Positions 7,076 to 14,775 of a stretch of DNA of 49,652 nucleotides are shown here, piece by piece; the stretch's first letter is position 1, and each line of letters opens with the position of its first letter. Origin of the DNA: Eggerthellaceae bacterium UBA3686. GTDB lineage: Bacteria; Actinomycetota; Coriobacteriia; Coriobacteriales; Eggerthellaceae. The notes under the pieces were generated by a model. That model had not been told where the DNA came from, ran no database searches, and was given only the letters and a program-made list of their open reading frames with translations. A program made the position numbers and the translations under genes. The DNA lies in contig DFIX01000021.1 of NCBI GenBank assembly GCA_002371495.1, positions 119,194 to 168,845 on the forward strand, read 5' to 3'.

Positions 7076-8947
7076 ATGAATCGAATCTTGGACACTATCT
7101 CGTCGCCGAGCGACCTGAAATCCCTGAATGATCGGGAGTTGAAAGCTCTTGCCGGCGAAATTCGCGAGAAGATAATATCGACGACGTCCAAAACCGGCGG
7201 CCATGTTGCATCGTCGCTCGGGGCGGTCGAGATCATCTTGGCGGTGCATTCTCTTATCGATTCACCGACCGATCGCTTTGTATTCGACGTCGGGCATCAA
7301 GCCTATGCGCATAAAATCATAACCGGCAGGCTCGATGCGTTCGATACCTTGCGAACGTACGGTGGAATCTCGGGTTTCCCCAAGCCCGCCGAGAGTCCCC
7401 ATGACGTGCATCCGTCGGGGCATGCATCCGATTCGCTTTCGATTGCCCTTGGTTTGGCAAAAGCACGCGAGCTGCGCAATTCCGACGAAAAGATCGTGGC
7501 GCTCATCGGCGATGCTTCGTTGTCTGGCGGCATGGCTTTTGAGGCCCTTAACACCATTGGCCAATTGCAGCTCCCCATAGTCATCATCCTCAACGACAAC
7601 GAGATGTCGATATCGCGCAATGTCGGCGCGCTCGTCCGTCATCTTGGTGCGGTGCGCTCGTCGGCGCGCTATCGTCAGGCTCGCGACTCGTCCCAAGAAA
7701 AGCTCGAGGAGAGCGGTTCAATCGGCAAGGCGTTCGTGGCGTTCGGCCGCAGCGCAAAGGACTCGATCAAACAGTTTTTCGTACCAGAATCGATGCTGTT
7801 CGAGCAACTCGGCATTCTGTGTACGCCACCTATCGATGGGCACGACATCACGGCGCTCAAAGACATCCTGCGCACGGCGCTCGACGCTGATGGACCTGTG
7901 CTCATGCATGTCGTGACCAAGAAGGGCGCCGGGTATGCTCCTGCCGAAGACGATCCCGTGCGCTTTCATGGGGTTGGACCTTTCAACGAGTCGACCGGGG
8001 CCAGCATAAAGAAATCGGCTAGCCCGACCTACACAGATATATTCGGCAAGGCGCTTGTGCGCGAGGCTCGCGTCGACGAGCATATCGTCGCCATCACGGC
8101 GGGTATGCGCACGGGCACGGGCGTCGAGGAGTTTGGCAGGGAGTTCCCCGACCGCCTCATCGATGTTGGGATTGCCGAGGAAAACGCCGTCGGCATGGCG
8201 GCTGGGCTGGCGCTTGGCGGCCTGAAGCCCGTAGTGGCCGTATACTCGACGTTCCTCCAGCGCGCCTTTGACCAGATGGTCGTGGATTGCGCCCTTTCGA
8301 ATAGCAACGTCGTATTTGCGATAGACCGCGCCGGTCTCGTTGGTAACGACGGCCCGACCCATCACGGTGTTTTCGATATGGCGTACTGCCGAATGATACC
8401 CAATATGCGAGTTTTGGCGCCTTCGGATGAGGAAGAGCTCGTACATGCTCTGCATACGGCCTTGAGGATTGGTGGCCCCGTAGCTGTCCGCTACCCGCGT
8501 GGGTGCGGGGCGGGCATGGCTGCTCCGCAATCGGGAAGCATGCTCCCCGAAGGGGTGTCGCGCACGCTACGCGAAGGGTCGGACGTTGCCTTGCTAGGGT
8601 TCGGCGATCGCGTCGGAGCCGCGCTTGTGGCAGCAGATCTGCTTGAGCAAAGGGGTATTGACGCACGTGTAGTCGACATGCGCTGGGTCAAACCGCTCGA
8701 TGCCGAGGCCATAGCCGAAGCAGCCCAAACGCGGCTCATTCTGACAATCGAAAACGGCGTCATAGCAGGAGGAGCAGGCGAAGCCGTGCTGATGACGTGC
8801 GCGCAACAAGGGTTTACTACGCCTGTGGTAACGCTTGGAATACCCGACGAATTCGTCGCGCATGGCAGCACCGATAAGCTGCTCAATGATTTGGGCCTCG
8901 ACGGGGTCGGCATTTGCTCTGCTGTAATCGAAGCTTTGGGCGCTTGA
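7076..8947 (+). CDS. dxs: 1-deoxy-D-xylulose-5-phosphate synthase
   Basis: Dxs condenses pyruvate and glyceraldehyde 3-phosphate using thiamine diphosphate. This is the first committed step of the MEP isoprenoid route and also feeds thiamine and pyridoxal synthesis. The 623-residue length is normal. Visible motifs are KTGGHVASSLGAVE near 41, HPSGHASDSLSIALG near 112, the ThDP motif GDASLSGGMAFEALN from about 145 with its partner NDNEMSIS, and the transketolase-type DRAGLVGNDGPTHHG near 418-432. The first motif reads GDAS rather than the common GDGA. It starts 9 nt after xseB with a weak TAGG site and ends the operon. Confidence 0.97.
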   Translation: MNRILDTISSPSDLKSLNDRELKALAGEIREKIISTTSKTGGHVASSLGAVEIILAVHSLIDSPTDRFVFDVGHQAYAHKIITGRLDAFDTLRTYGGISGFPKPAESPHDVHPSGHASDSLSIALGLAKARELRNSDEKIVALIGDASLSGGMAFEALNTIGQLQLPIVIILNDNEMSISRNVGALVRHLGAVRSSARYRQARDSSQEKLEESGSIGKAFVAFGRSAKDSIKQFFVPESMLFEQLGILCTPPIDGHDITALKDILRTALDADGPVLMHVVTKKGAGYAPAEDDPVRFHGVGPFNESTGASIKKSASPTYTDIFGKALVREARVDEHIVAITAGMRTGTGVEEFGREFPDRLIDVGIAEENAVGMAAGLALGGLKPVVAVYSTFLQRAFDQMVVDCALSNSNVVFAIDRAGLVGNDGPTHHGVFDMAYCRMIPNMRVLAPSDEEELVHALHTALRIGGPVAVRYPRGCGAGMAAPQSGSMLPEGVSRTLREGSDVALLGFGDRVGAALVAADLLEQRGIDARVVDMRWVKPLDAEAIAEAAQTRLILTIENGVIAGGAGEAVLMTCAQQGFTTPVVTLGIPDEFVAHGSTDKLLNDLGLDGVGICSAVIEALGA

Positions 8948-8954
8948 CGTTTAT

Positions 8955-8974
8955 AAAAAAACACATCTTTTTTT
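8955..8974 (+). terminator. Possible weak A/T hairpin terminator after dxs
   Basis: Seven A residues (8955-8961) and seven T residues (8968-8974) flank a 6-nt loop eight nt after the dxs stop. The T run would suit termination, but the stem is all A-T, so efficiency is doubtful. Confidence 0.4.
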
Positions 8975-9075
8975 CGAAGCACAACATAGGGCGTAATGGC
9001 AACGGCACGTTCAGAACATGATGTGCCAAATTGGGTCTTGGCAAGCTTGAATTCGGAACCCTTTCGTGAGCCCAT

Positions 9076-9106
9076 TTGGAGCGATTTTACGCGTGCGTGA
9101 TAAAAT
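9076..9106 (+). promoter_or_regulatory. Extended -10 promoter for the secreted FN3 protein
   Basis: TGATAAAAT (9098-9106) is an extended -10. TTGGAG (9076-9081) is a possible -35 with a 19-nt spacing. Transcription would start near 9113 and give a short leader ending in the strong ribosome site GGAGGAGG (9129-9135 region). Confidence 0.5.
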
Positions 9107-9140
9107 CTTGCCTGTTTCACCTGCGAAGGAGGAGGACAGT

Positions 9141-9977
9141 ATGACCAAGGTACAACAAAGGGTAACCGCTCTTATCGCGGCTTTCGTGTTTGCGGTCGGT
9201 TGCCTGTTCGTGGCCAGCACGCCCCAGCAGGCGTATGCGACTGCGAATACGAAGCTCGTGGCCGGTAACTCGTTCAGTGCGGCGACCAATCTTTCCCTGA
9301 ATAAGGACAAATCGCTTGCGGGGTCGAATTACACCAAGTTCAACAACACAAACGACAATAACTTCTACAAGTTTACGACTAGCGACCGAAACTCGCGCTA
9401 TAGGTTGACGCTGCGCACGTATGATGGCTGGAGGCTGTATGCAACCATTTATGACGCGACTCATCATCGCATTGCCCATGTGGCAACGAGCAGCACGACT
9501 GGGCAGAGCTGGTATCTAAAGAACCTCAAACGTGGAGAGGTTTACTACGTTGAGGTATGGCGCTACATCAACAACGTTAACTCCTACATCGACAGCGGTT
9601 TTACCCTTGACGAGAGTTACGCCGATTCGAACTACGTTCCTTACAGAATCACCATGAAGGAAGTCGTCACCGCACCGAGGCCCGTGACGGCGCTGAAGGC
9701 TCGCTCGACGACGCGCCAGCGCATCAGCGTTTCGTGGCGCGAGTCTAACACGGCTGACGGATATCGTATTGAAGTGAAGAAAGGGTCGGGTGCGTGGAAG
9801 TATGCCGGGTACACGACCAATACCAGCTATACCGTGAAGAACCTTTCTTCTGCGAGCAAGTATAAGGTGCGTGTGAGGGCTGCCCGTTGGGTTGCTGGCA
9901 AAAAGTACTATTCCAAGTATGCAACCGTCTCTAAGGCATTCAAGCCAAACGGCAATCAAACCAAGTGGGTTAGGTAA
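9141..9977 (+). CDS. Secreted protein with beta-sandwich and fibronectin type III domain
   Basis: The 278-residue product begins with a signal peptide: MTKVQQR, a hydrophobic stretch to about residue 26, and an AYA-type cleavage site near residue 33. Residues 35-180 are rich in Tyr, Asn and Thr and read as a beta-sandwich resembling pre-peptidase C-terminal (PPC) domains (NNFYKFTTSD, YRLTLRTYDGWRLYATIYD, GEVYYVEVWRY). Residues 190-272 form an FN3 domain (VTALKARSTTRQRISVSWRE, GYRIEVKKGSG, YKVRVRAAR). No catalytic motif, LPXTG signal or membrane anchor is visible, so it may be released or wall-adherent. The start at 9141 is chosen for the site GGAGGAGG and the signal peptide; a start at 9066 would place 25 residues before it. 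It is monocistronic, with its own promoter and terminator. Function is unknown. Confidence 0.8.
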   Translation: MTKVQQRVTALIAAFVFAVGCLFVASTPQQAYATANTKLVAGNSFSAATNLSLNKDKSLAGSNYTKFNNTNDNNFYKFTTSDRNSRYRLTLRTYDGWRLYATIYDATHHRIAHVATSSTTGQSWYLKNLKRGEVYYVEVWRYINNVNSYIDSGFTLDESYADSNYVPYRITMKEVVTAPRPVTALKARSTTRQRISVSWRESNTADGYRIEVKKGSGAWKYAGYTTNTSYTVKNLSSASKYKVRVRAARWVAGKKYYSKYATVSKAFKPNGNQTKWVR

Positions 9978-10003
9978 CCTGAAGAGATAGTGTCATCTGA
10001 ATA

Positions 10004-10037
10004 GACGGGCCCCGATGCATCGGGGCCCGTCTTGTTA
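10004..10037 (+). terminator. Strong terminator after the FN3 protein gene
   Basis: A 28-nt perfect palindrome, GACGGGCCCCGATG on the left arm (10004-10031), is followed by TTGTTA. It lies 26 nt after the stop codon. Confidence 0.85.
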
Positions 10038-10112
10038 TGAGCCACGATAAGTTGCCGCCATGTGCAGAAAACGCGCAGGACATCAATTCCCCAAAACGTT
10101 GACACAGGAGCA

Positions 10113-10145
10113 TGATATACTTCACTGACCTGCAAAACCGCAGGT
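10113..10145 (+). promoter_or_regulatory. rpsA promoter with extended -10 and 5' RNA hairpin
   Basis: TGATATACT (10113-10121) is a good extended -10. The nearby TTGACA (10099-10104) is only 11 nt away and so cannot be its -35. The expected start near 10128 coincides with the first base of a hairpin: ACCTGC (10128-10133) paired with GCAGGT (10140-10145). The transcript would therefore begin with a stable stem-loop, followed by a leader of about 130 nt. Confidence 0.45.
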
Positions 10146-10241
10146 AAGTAAATATTGGCCCCCGAGACATGTTTGTTACGCGGCCGCGTCTGCGAGCTTT
10201 CAGCGAAAGCGAACATGGTGAACTGCTAGACGATCATGTTG

Positions 10242-10270
10242 ACGGGTCCCCGACAACGAAAGGGGTCCGT
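10242..10270 (+). promoter_or_regulatory. Predicted hairpin masking the rpsA ribosome-binding site
   Basis: CCCC (10248-10251) can pair with GGGG (10262-10265), the ribosome site of rpsA. The pairing extends outward from ACGG (10242-10245) to CCGT (10267-10270) through one T-T mismatch and one bulge. The site lies six nt before the TTG start. The pairing is seen in the sequence; a role in translational control is inference. Confidence 0.45.
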
Positions 10271-10271
10271 T

Positions 10272-11510
10272 TTGACCGAGATCAAGAATCCCAGTGTCAT
10301 CGACTTCTCCGACATCAGCGACGAGCAGCTGAATCAGATGATCGATGGTACGCTTACCGAGTTCGACGAGGGCGACCTGGTTGACGGCACGATCGTGAAG
10401 ATCGAGCGTGACGAGGTTCTGGTCGACATCGGGTTCAAGTCCGAAGGCGTCATTCCCGTACGTGAGCTCTCCATTCGCAAGGATGCCGATCCGTCTGACC
10501 TTGTCGAGGTCGGCGACAAGATCGAAGCCCTGGTCCTGCAGAAGGAAGACAAGGATGGTCGTCTGATTCTGTCGAAGAAGCGCGCCGAGTACGAGCGCTC
10601 TTGGATTTCTGTTGAAGAGAAGTTCAAGGCTGGCGAGCCGGTCGTTGGCGAGGTTATCGAAGTCGTCAAGGGTGGCCTCATCATCGACATCGGGCTGCGC
10701 GGCTTCCTGCCCGCTTCGCTCGTCGACCTGCGCCGCGTGAAGGATCTCGACATGTACATGGGCACCGAGCTCGAGGCCCGTATCATCGAGATGGACCGCA
10801 ACCGCAACAACGTCGTGCTTTCGCGTCGTGTGCTGCTCGAGGAAGGCCGCAAGAACGAGCGCGCCGAGATTCTGGCCAAGCTCACCAAGGGCATGCGCCT
10901 GAAGGGCTCCGTCTCTTCGATCGTCGACTTCGGCGCTTTCGTCGACCTGGGCGGCATCGATGGTCTGGTTCACATCTCGGAGCTTTCCTGGAACCATGTC
11001 AACCATCCTTCCGAGGTCGTCAAGGTCGGCCAGGAAGTCGAGGTCGAGGTGCTCGACGTCGACCTCAACCGCGAGCGCATCAGCTTGGGCCTGAAGCAGA
11101 CCCAGCCTGATCCGTGGGTAAAGCTGGTCGAGGCGTATCCGGTCGGCACCATCGTCGACGGCACCGTGACCAAGATCGTTCCGTTCGGCGCGTTCGTGGC
11201 GCTGGGCGAGGCAACCGAGGGCCTGGTTCACATCTCCGAGATGGCTCCGCGCCACATCGAGACCCCGGCGCAGGTCGTCAAGGTCGGCGACGTCGTCAAG
11301 GTCAAGGTCATGGAGATTAACCCCGAACGTCGTCGCATCAGCCTGAGCATGAAGGCCGCTGCTGCAGAGCTGGGCGTTGACATCGAGATCGACGAGTCGG
11401 TTGTCGTCGAGGAGCGTCCTGCCCGCAAGCCGCGCCGCGAGGCCGAAGAGGCCGAAGCGAAGGCCGAAGAGGCTCCGGCTGAAGAGGCCGCTGAAGAAGC
11501 CGCCGAATAG
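10272..11510 (+). CDS. rpsA: 30S ribosomal protein S1
   Basis: S1 helps load mRNAs on the 30S subunit. From the TTG at 10272 the product has 412 residues and begins LTEIKNPSVIDFSD (the first residue read as Met), the usual actinobacterial N-terminus. It is preceded by AAAGGGG. An in-frame ATG at 10236 would add 12 atypical residues without a ribosome site. Four S1 RNA-binding repeats start near residues 32, 120, 206 and 291; the last two have the classic DFGAFVDLGG and PFGAFVALGE followed by LVHISE. The tail from about 376 is first basic (RPARKPRRE) and then a Glu/Ala repeat. This four-repeat form is typical of Gram-positive bacteria, against six in E. coli. Confidence 0.95.
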   Translation: MTEIKNPSVIDFSDISDEQLNQMIDGTLTEFDEGDLVDGTIVKIERDEVLVDIGFKSEGVIPVRELSIRKDADPSDLVEVGDKIEALVLQKEDKDGRLILSKKRAEYERSWISVEEKFKAGEPVVGEVIEVVKGGLIIDIGLRGFLPASLVDLRRVKDLDMYMGTELEARIIEMDRNRNNVVLSRRVLLEEGRKNERAEILAKLTKGMRLKGSVSSIVDFGAFVDLGGIDGLVHISELSWNHVNHPSEVVKVGQEVEVEVLDVDLNRERISLGLKQTQPDPWVKLVEAYPVGTIVDGTVTKIVPFGAFVALGEATEGLVHISEMAPRHIETPAQVVKVGDVVKVKVMEINPERRRISLSMKAAAAELGVDIEIDESVVVEERPARKPRREAEEAEAKAEEAPAEEAAEEAAE

Positions 11511-11534
11511 CGAGTAATTCCTGACAAATTGCCG

Positions 11535-11573
11535 AAAGGGGCCCGGTGAATATCGAGCCCCTTTTTCTTTTTC
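11535..11573 (+). terminator. Rho-independent terminator after rpsA
   Basis: AAAGGGGC (11535-11542) pairs with GCCCCTTT (11557-11564) around a 14-nt loop. The run continues as TTCTTTTTC. It lies 24 nt after the rpsA stop. Confidence 0.85.
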
Positions 11574-11624
11574 GTGTATTATTTAAGGCTAAAGCGTGTG
11601 CAGATGCGTACTGAGGAGTCTTTC

Positions 11625-12224
11625 ATGGACAAGATTTTCGTAATCGGCGGCATGGGTGCTGGTAAGTCGACGGCCCGCAAGGCGCTTGTCGACCAGGGTC
11701 TTGAATTCATCGACCTCGATCAGATCGGGCACGAGATTCATCATTGGCAAGTTGTGAAGGATGACTTGGTCGCCGCGTTCGGCGATGATGTCCTGGATGA
11801 GAACGGCGAGGTGAATCGCCCTGTCTTGGCACGCAAGGCATTCGTGAGCCCCGCTGAAACACGCAAGCTCAATCGCATTACGCAACCGCGCATCGAAGAC
11901 GCTTTCATGACGAGGCTTGACGAGCTCGAGGCGGAAGGCTGCCCGGCTGTCGTCATCGAGTACTCGGTGTTCAAGAGCCGCCAGCTGTCGCTCGCCTACC
12001 TTGCCGATATCGTCATCGCGGTCCTGGCTCCGCTCGAGTTGCGAATCGAGCGCGCAGTTGCTTCGGGGTTCGACGAAAAAGACGTCCGTCGCCGCATTGC
12101 GCAGCAGATCACCGATGCCGAACGCATCGAGCAGGCCGACGTCGTGTTCAACAACGACGGCACCAAAGAAGAGCTTTACAACAAAGTTATCGATTGGTGG
12201 AACGAGTACACGTCTGCGATTTAA
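11625..12224 (+). CDS. coaE: Dephospho-CoA kinase
   Basis: CoaE adds the 3' phosphate in the last step of coenzyme A synthesis. The 199-residue product has the P-loop GGMGAGKST at residues 8-16, LEFIDLDQIGHEIH (family pattern D-x-D near residue 33), a lid region near RPVLARKAF, and the C-terminal ADVVFNNDGTKEEL that matches the usual ADxVIxNxG motif. The start ATG at 11625 follows TGAGGAG; an upstream ATG (11574) has none and would add 17 residues. The order rpsA, coaE, uvrB is common in actinobacteria. The P-loop reads MGAGKS instead of the more usual IGSGKS. Confidence 0.9.
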   Translation: MDKIFVIGGMGAGKSTARKALVDQGLEFIDLDQIGHEIHHWQVVKDDLVAAFGDDVLDENGEVNRPVLARKAFVSPAETRKLNRITQPRIEDAFMTRLDELEAEGCPAVVIEYSVFKSRQLSLAYLADIVIAVLAPLELRIERAVASGFDEKDVRRRIAQQITDAERIEQADVVFNNDGTKEELYNKVIDWWNEYTSAI

Positions 12225-12241
12225 GGTTGCGGTTGCCTGAC

Positions 12242-12405
12242 GGCTTGCTGTCCGCGGATTAGATGGCCGTGGCGTAGGTTTCCTCGAACCATCGTCGCGA
12301 ACTAACTTCTCCGCTAAAAGCAGGCGGAGAAGTGGATTTCGCTCCTCTTTTGGCTTGACCTCGCTACGCCTGTACCCCGGCCACCTAATCCGCGGACGGC
12401 AAGCC
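12242..12405. repeat. 164-bp foldback (MITE-like) element between coaE and uvrB
   Basis: Terminal inverted repeats of 31 nt (12242-12272 and 12375-12405) match at 28 positions; the core is GTCCGCGGATTAG. A second perfect hairpin sits in the middle: ACTTCTCCGC (12305-12314) pairs with GCGGAGAAGT (12324-12333) around a 9-nt loop. No open frame or target-site duplication is evident. The whole element could form one long stem in single-stranded DNA or RNA. It differs in sequence from the other repeats in the window. Confidence 0.75.
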
Positions 12406-12499
12406 TTGGGGTGTCTGGATGGCGCTCGCTTCATTGTTTGTTAGGTGAGCATCGTAAAACGTAACTGACTTATTAAAACAGCCTAGCGAAGAGGTCTAT

Positions 12500-14650
12500 A
12501 TGGCGCATCTTTCTAATCTTGAGGGGGCTGCGATGGAGGGCAAGTTGCCCGAAGTGCGGCTTGCCAACACGCCGTTGCGCGTTGTGTCTCCGTACGAGCC
12601 GGCAGGCGATCAGCCACAGGCCATCAGCAAGCTTGCCGAAGGCATCGAGCGTGGGTTGCGCTACCAGACGCTGCTAGGTGTTACGGGTTCAGGCAAGACC
12701 TTCACCATGGCCAAGGTCATCGAGGCGGTGCAGAAGCCGACGTTGGTCATGGCGCCGAACAAAACGCTTGCCGCGCAGCTCGCCGCAGAGCTGAAGGAGT
12801 TCTTCCCCGACAATGCAGTCGTGTATTTCGTCTCGTATTACGACTACTATCAGCCCGAAGCGTATGTGCCGGCTTCGGATACCTTCATCGAAAAGGACGC
12901 TTCGATTAACGAAGAAGTCGAGAAGCTACGCCATGCGGCGACGAGCGCGCTCCTTTCGAGGCGCGATGTCATCGTAGTGGCATCCGTAAGCTGCATTTAC
13001 GGTATCGGTTCGCCGATGGATTATGCGGGGATGGCGGTATTCCTCGACAAGCAAGTTCCTGCAGAGCGTGACGACGTCATACATGACCTTATCGATATCC
13101 AGTACGACAGAAACGATTACGAACTGACGCGTGGAACATTTAGGGTGCGCGGGGATGCCCTAGATGTCTTTCCGCCTTATGCCGACAACCCTATTCGCGT
13201 TGAGTTTTGGGGCGACGAGATCGAGGAGATCTCAGAAATTGATAACGTTACGGGCGAGGTCCTGAATTCCTTTGAGGCCCTTCCAATCTGGCCGGCTTCT
13301 CATTACGTCACGGCGCGTCCCAAGATGGATCGGGCGCTGAACACCATTCAGGACGAGCTGCGCGAGCGTTTGGCGCAGTTCAAAAGCGAGGGGAAGCTGC
13401 TTGAAGCCGAGCGTCTGGAGATGCGCACGAATTACGATCTGGAGATGCTCGAAACGATGGGGTTTTGCAGTGGCATCGAGAATTATTCGCGACACCTCGA
13501 CGGCCGTGCTCCCGGCGAGCCGCCCTACACGCTCATCGACTATTTCCCCAGGGACTTTCTGTGCATAATCGACGAATCGCACGTGACCGTGCCCCAGATT
13601 CGTGGCATGCACGAAGGTGACCGCAGCCGCAAGACAACATTGGCCGAACACGGCTTTCGCTTGCCGAGCTGCTTGGACAACAGGCCGCTGAGGTTCGACG
13701 AATTCGAGGCGCGCGTTCCGCAGTTCGTGTACGTATCGGCGACGCCGGGTGATTACGAGGAAAACGTCAGCCAAGCGCGCGTCGAGCAAATCATTCGCCC
13801 GACGGGGCTGCTCGACCCCGAGATCATCGTACGGCCGATAGTGTCGCAGATCGATGACGTTATCGACGAGGTGCGCATGCGGGCCGAAAAGGGCGAACGC
13901 ACACTCGTGACGACCCTCACCAAGAAGATGGCGGAGGACTTGACCGATCACCTGCTCGACCAAGGCATCAAGGCGAACTACATGCACTCCGACATCGGCA
14001 CGCTCGAGCGCGTCGAAATACTGCGCGACCTTCGTTTGGGCAAGTTCGACGTGTTGGTGGGTATTAACCTTTTGCGCGAAGGCCTCGACTTGCCCGAGGT
14101 GTCGCTCGTGGCTATTTTAGACGCCGACAAAGAGGGCTTCCTGCGAAACCACCGCTCGCTCATACAGACGATAGGTCGCGCTGCGCGCAACGTGTCGGGA
14201 CAGGTCATCATGTATGCAGACAAACTGACCGATTCGATGGACCGCGCCATCACCGAGACCCGAAGGCGCCGCGAGATACAAATAGCCTTCAATAAAGAGC
14301 ATGGCATAGAGCCGCAGACCATCCGCAAAGCGATCAACGACGTGCTCGGCTTCGTCACCGACGACGTAGAGGGCTTGACGGCCGAGGATGTGAACAAAGA
14401 GCTCGCTGCGCTCTCGCGTGAGGAGGTTTTACGGATTATACCCAGCATGGAAGACGAGATGGCGCTCGCGTCGCGCAATATGGATTTTGAGCAAGCCGCG
14501 CATCTGCGCGACCAGGTCGTCAAGCTTCGTTCGCAGGTTGAAGGCCAATCGGAAGCCGACGTGCTGGCAGGATTGAAGAAGCAAGCTCGCAAGGGAAGCG
14601 CGTTCGGAAACCGAAAGCATGCAGCTTATGGCTCGTCCCGTCGTTCTTGA
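12500..14650 (+). CDS. uvrB: UvrABC excinuclease subunit B
   Basis: UvrB verifies DNA damage delivered by UvrA and positions UvrC for incision. The 716-residue product has Walker A GVTGSGKTFTMA from about 60, the beta-hairpin region YYDYYQPEAYVP near 113, the IDESHV box near 357, the helicase motif INLLREGLDLPEV near 519 and the QTIGRAARN motif near 553. A C-terminal UVR motif (MDFEQAAHLRDQV) lies near 660 and contacts UvrC in known systems. The start at 12500 follows GAAGAGG and adds about 25 residues before the usual fold; an in-frame ATG at 12533 is an alternative. No LexA-type operator was found upstream. Confidence 0.97.
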   Translation: MAHLSNLEGAAMEGKLPEVRLANTPLRVVSPYEPAGDQPQAISKLAEGIERGLRYQTLLGVTGSGKTFTMAKVIEAVQKPTLVMAPNKTLAAQLAAELKEFFPDNAVVYFVSYYDYYQPEAYVPASDTFIEKDASINEEVEKLRHAATSALLSRRDVIVVASVSCIYGIGSPMDYAGMAVFLDKQVPAERDDVIHDLIDIQYDRNDYELTRGTFRVRGDALDVFPPYADNPIRVEFWGDEIEEISEIDNVTGEVLNSFEALPIWPASHYVTARPKMDRALNTIQDELRERLAQFKSEGKLLEAERLEMRTNYDLEMLETMGFCSGIENYSRHLDGRAPGEPPYTLIDYFPRDFLCIIDESHVTVPQIRGMHEGDRSRKTTLAEHGFRLPSCLDNRPLRFDEFEARVPQFVYVSATPGDYEENVSQARVEQIIRPTGLLDPEIIVRPIVSQIDDVIDEVRMRAEKGERTLVTTLTKKMAEDLTDHLLDQGIKANYMHSDIGTLERVEILRDLRLGKFDVLVGINLLREGLDLPEVSLVAILDADKEGFLRNHRSLIQTIGRAARNVSGQVIMYADKLTDSMDRAITETRRRREIQIAFNKEHGIEPQTIRKAINDVLGFVTDDVEGLTAEDVNKELAALSREEVLRIIPSMEDEMALASRNMDFEQAAHLRDQVVKLRSQVEGQSEADVLAGLKKQARKGSAFGNRKHAAYGSSRRS

Positions 14651-14775
14651 CAATACTATTTCAGTATGGTACCAAACAGTAAAAATATGATTTAATGGCA
14701 TAACGTTATAGGCAATCGATAATCAATTCCGTTTTTGCAGAGCATTGATTAGCACGCTATCGGCAAGGGGTTGAC

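Noticed and set aside
9066..9140. Earlier start for the FN3 protein at 9066
   Set aside because: It would put 25 residues in front of a clear signal peptide. The strong site GGAGGAGG and the predicted promoter at 9098-9106 fit the start at 9141.
10200..11255. 351-residue minus-strand frame opposite rpsA
   Set aside because: The sequence is a Leu/Asp/His-rich reverse copy of S1 repeats. S1 on the plus strand is unambiguous.
12273..12499. LexA/SOS operator before uvrB
   Set aside because: GAAC half-sites occur but never with a facing GTTC at operator spacing, so no SOS box is supported.
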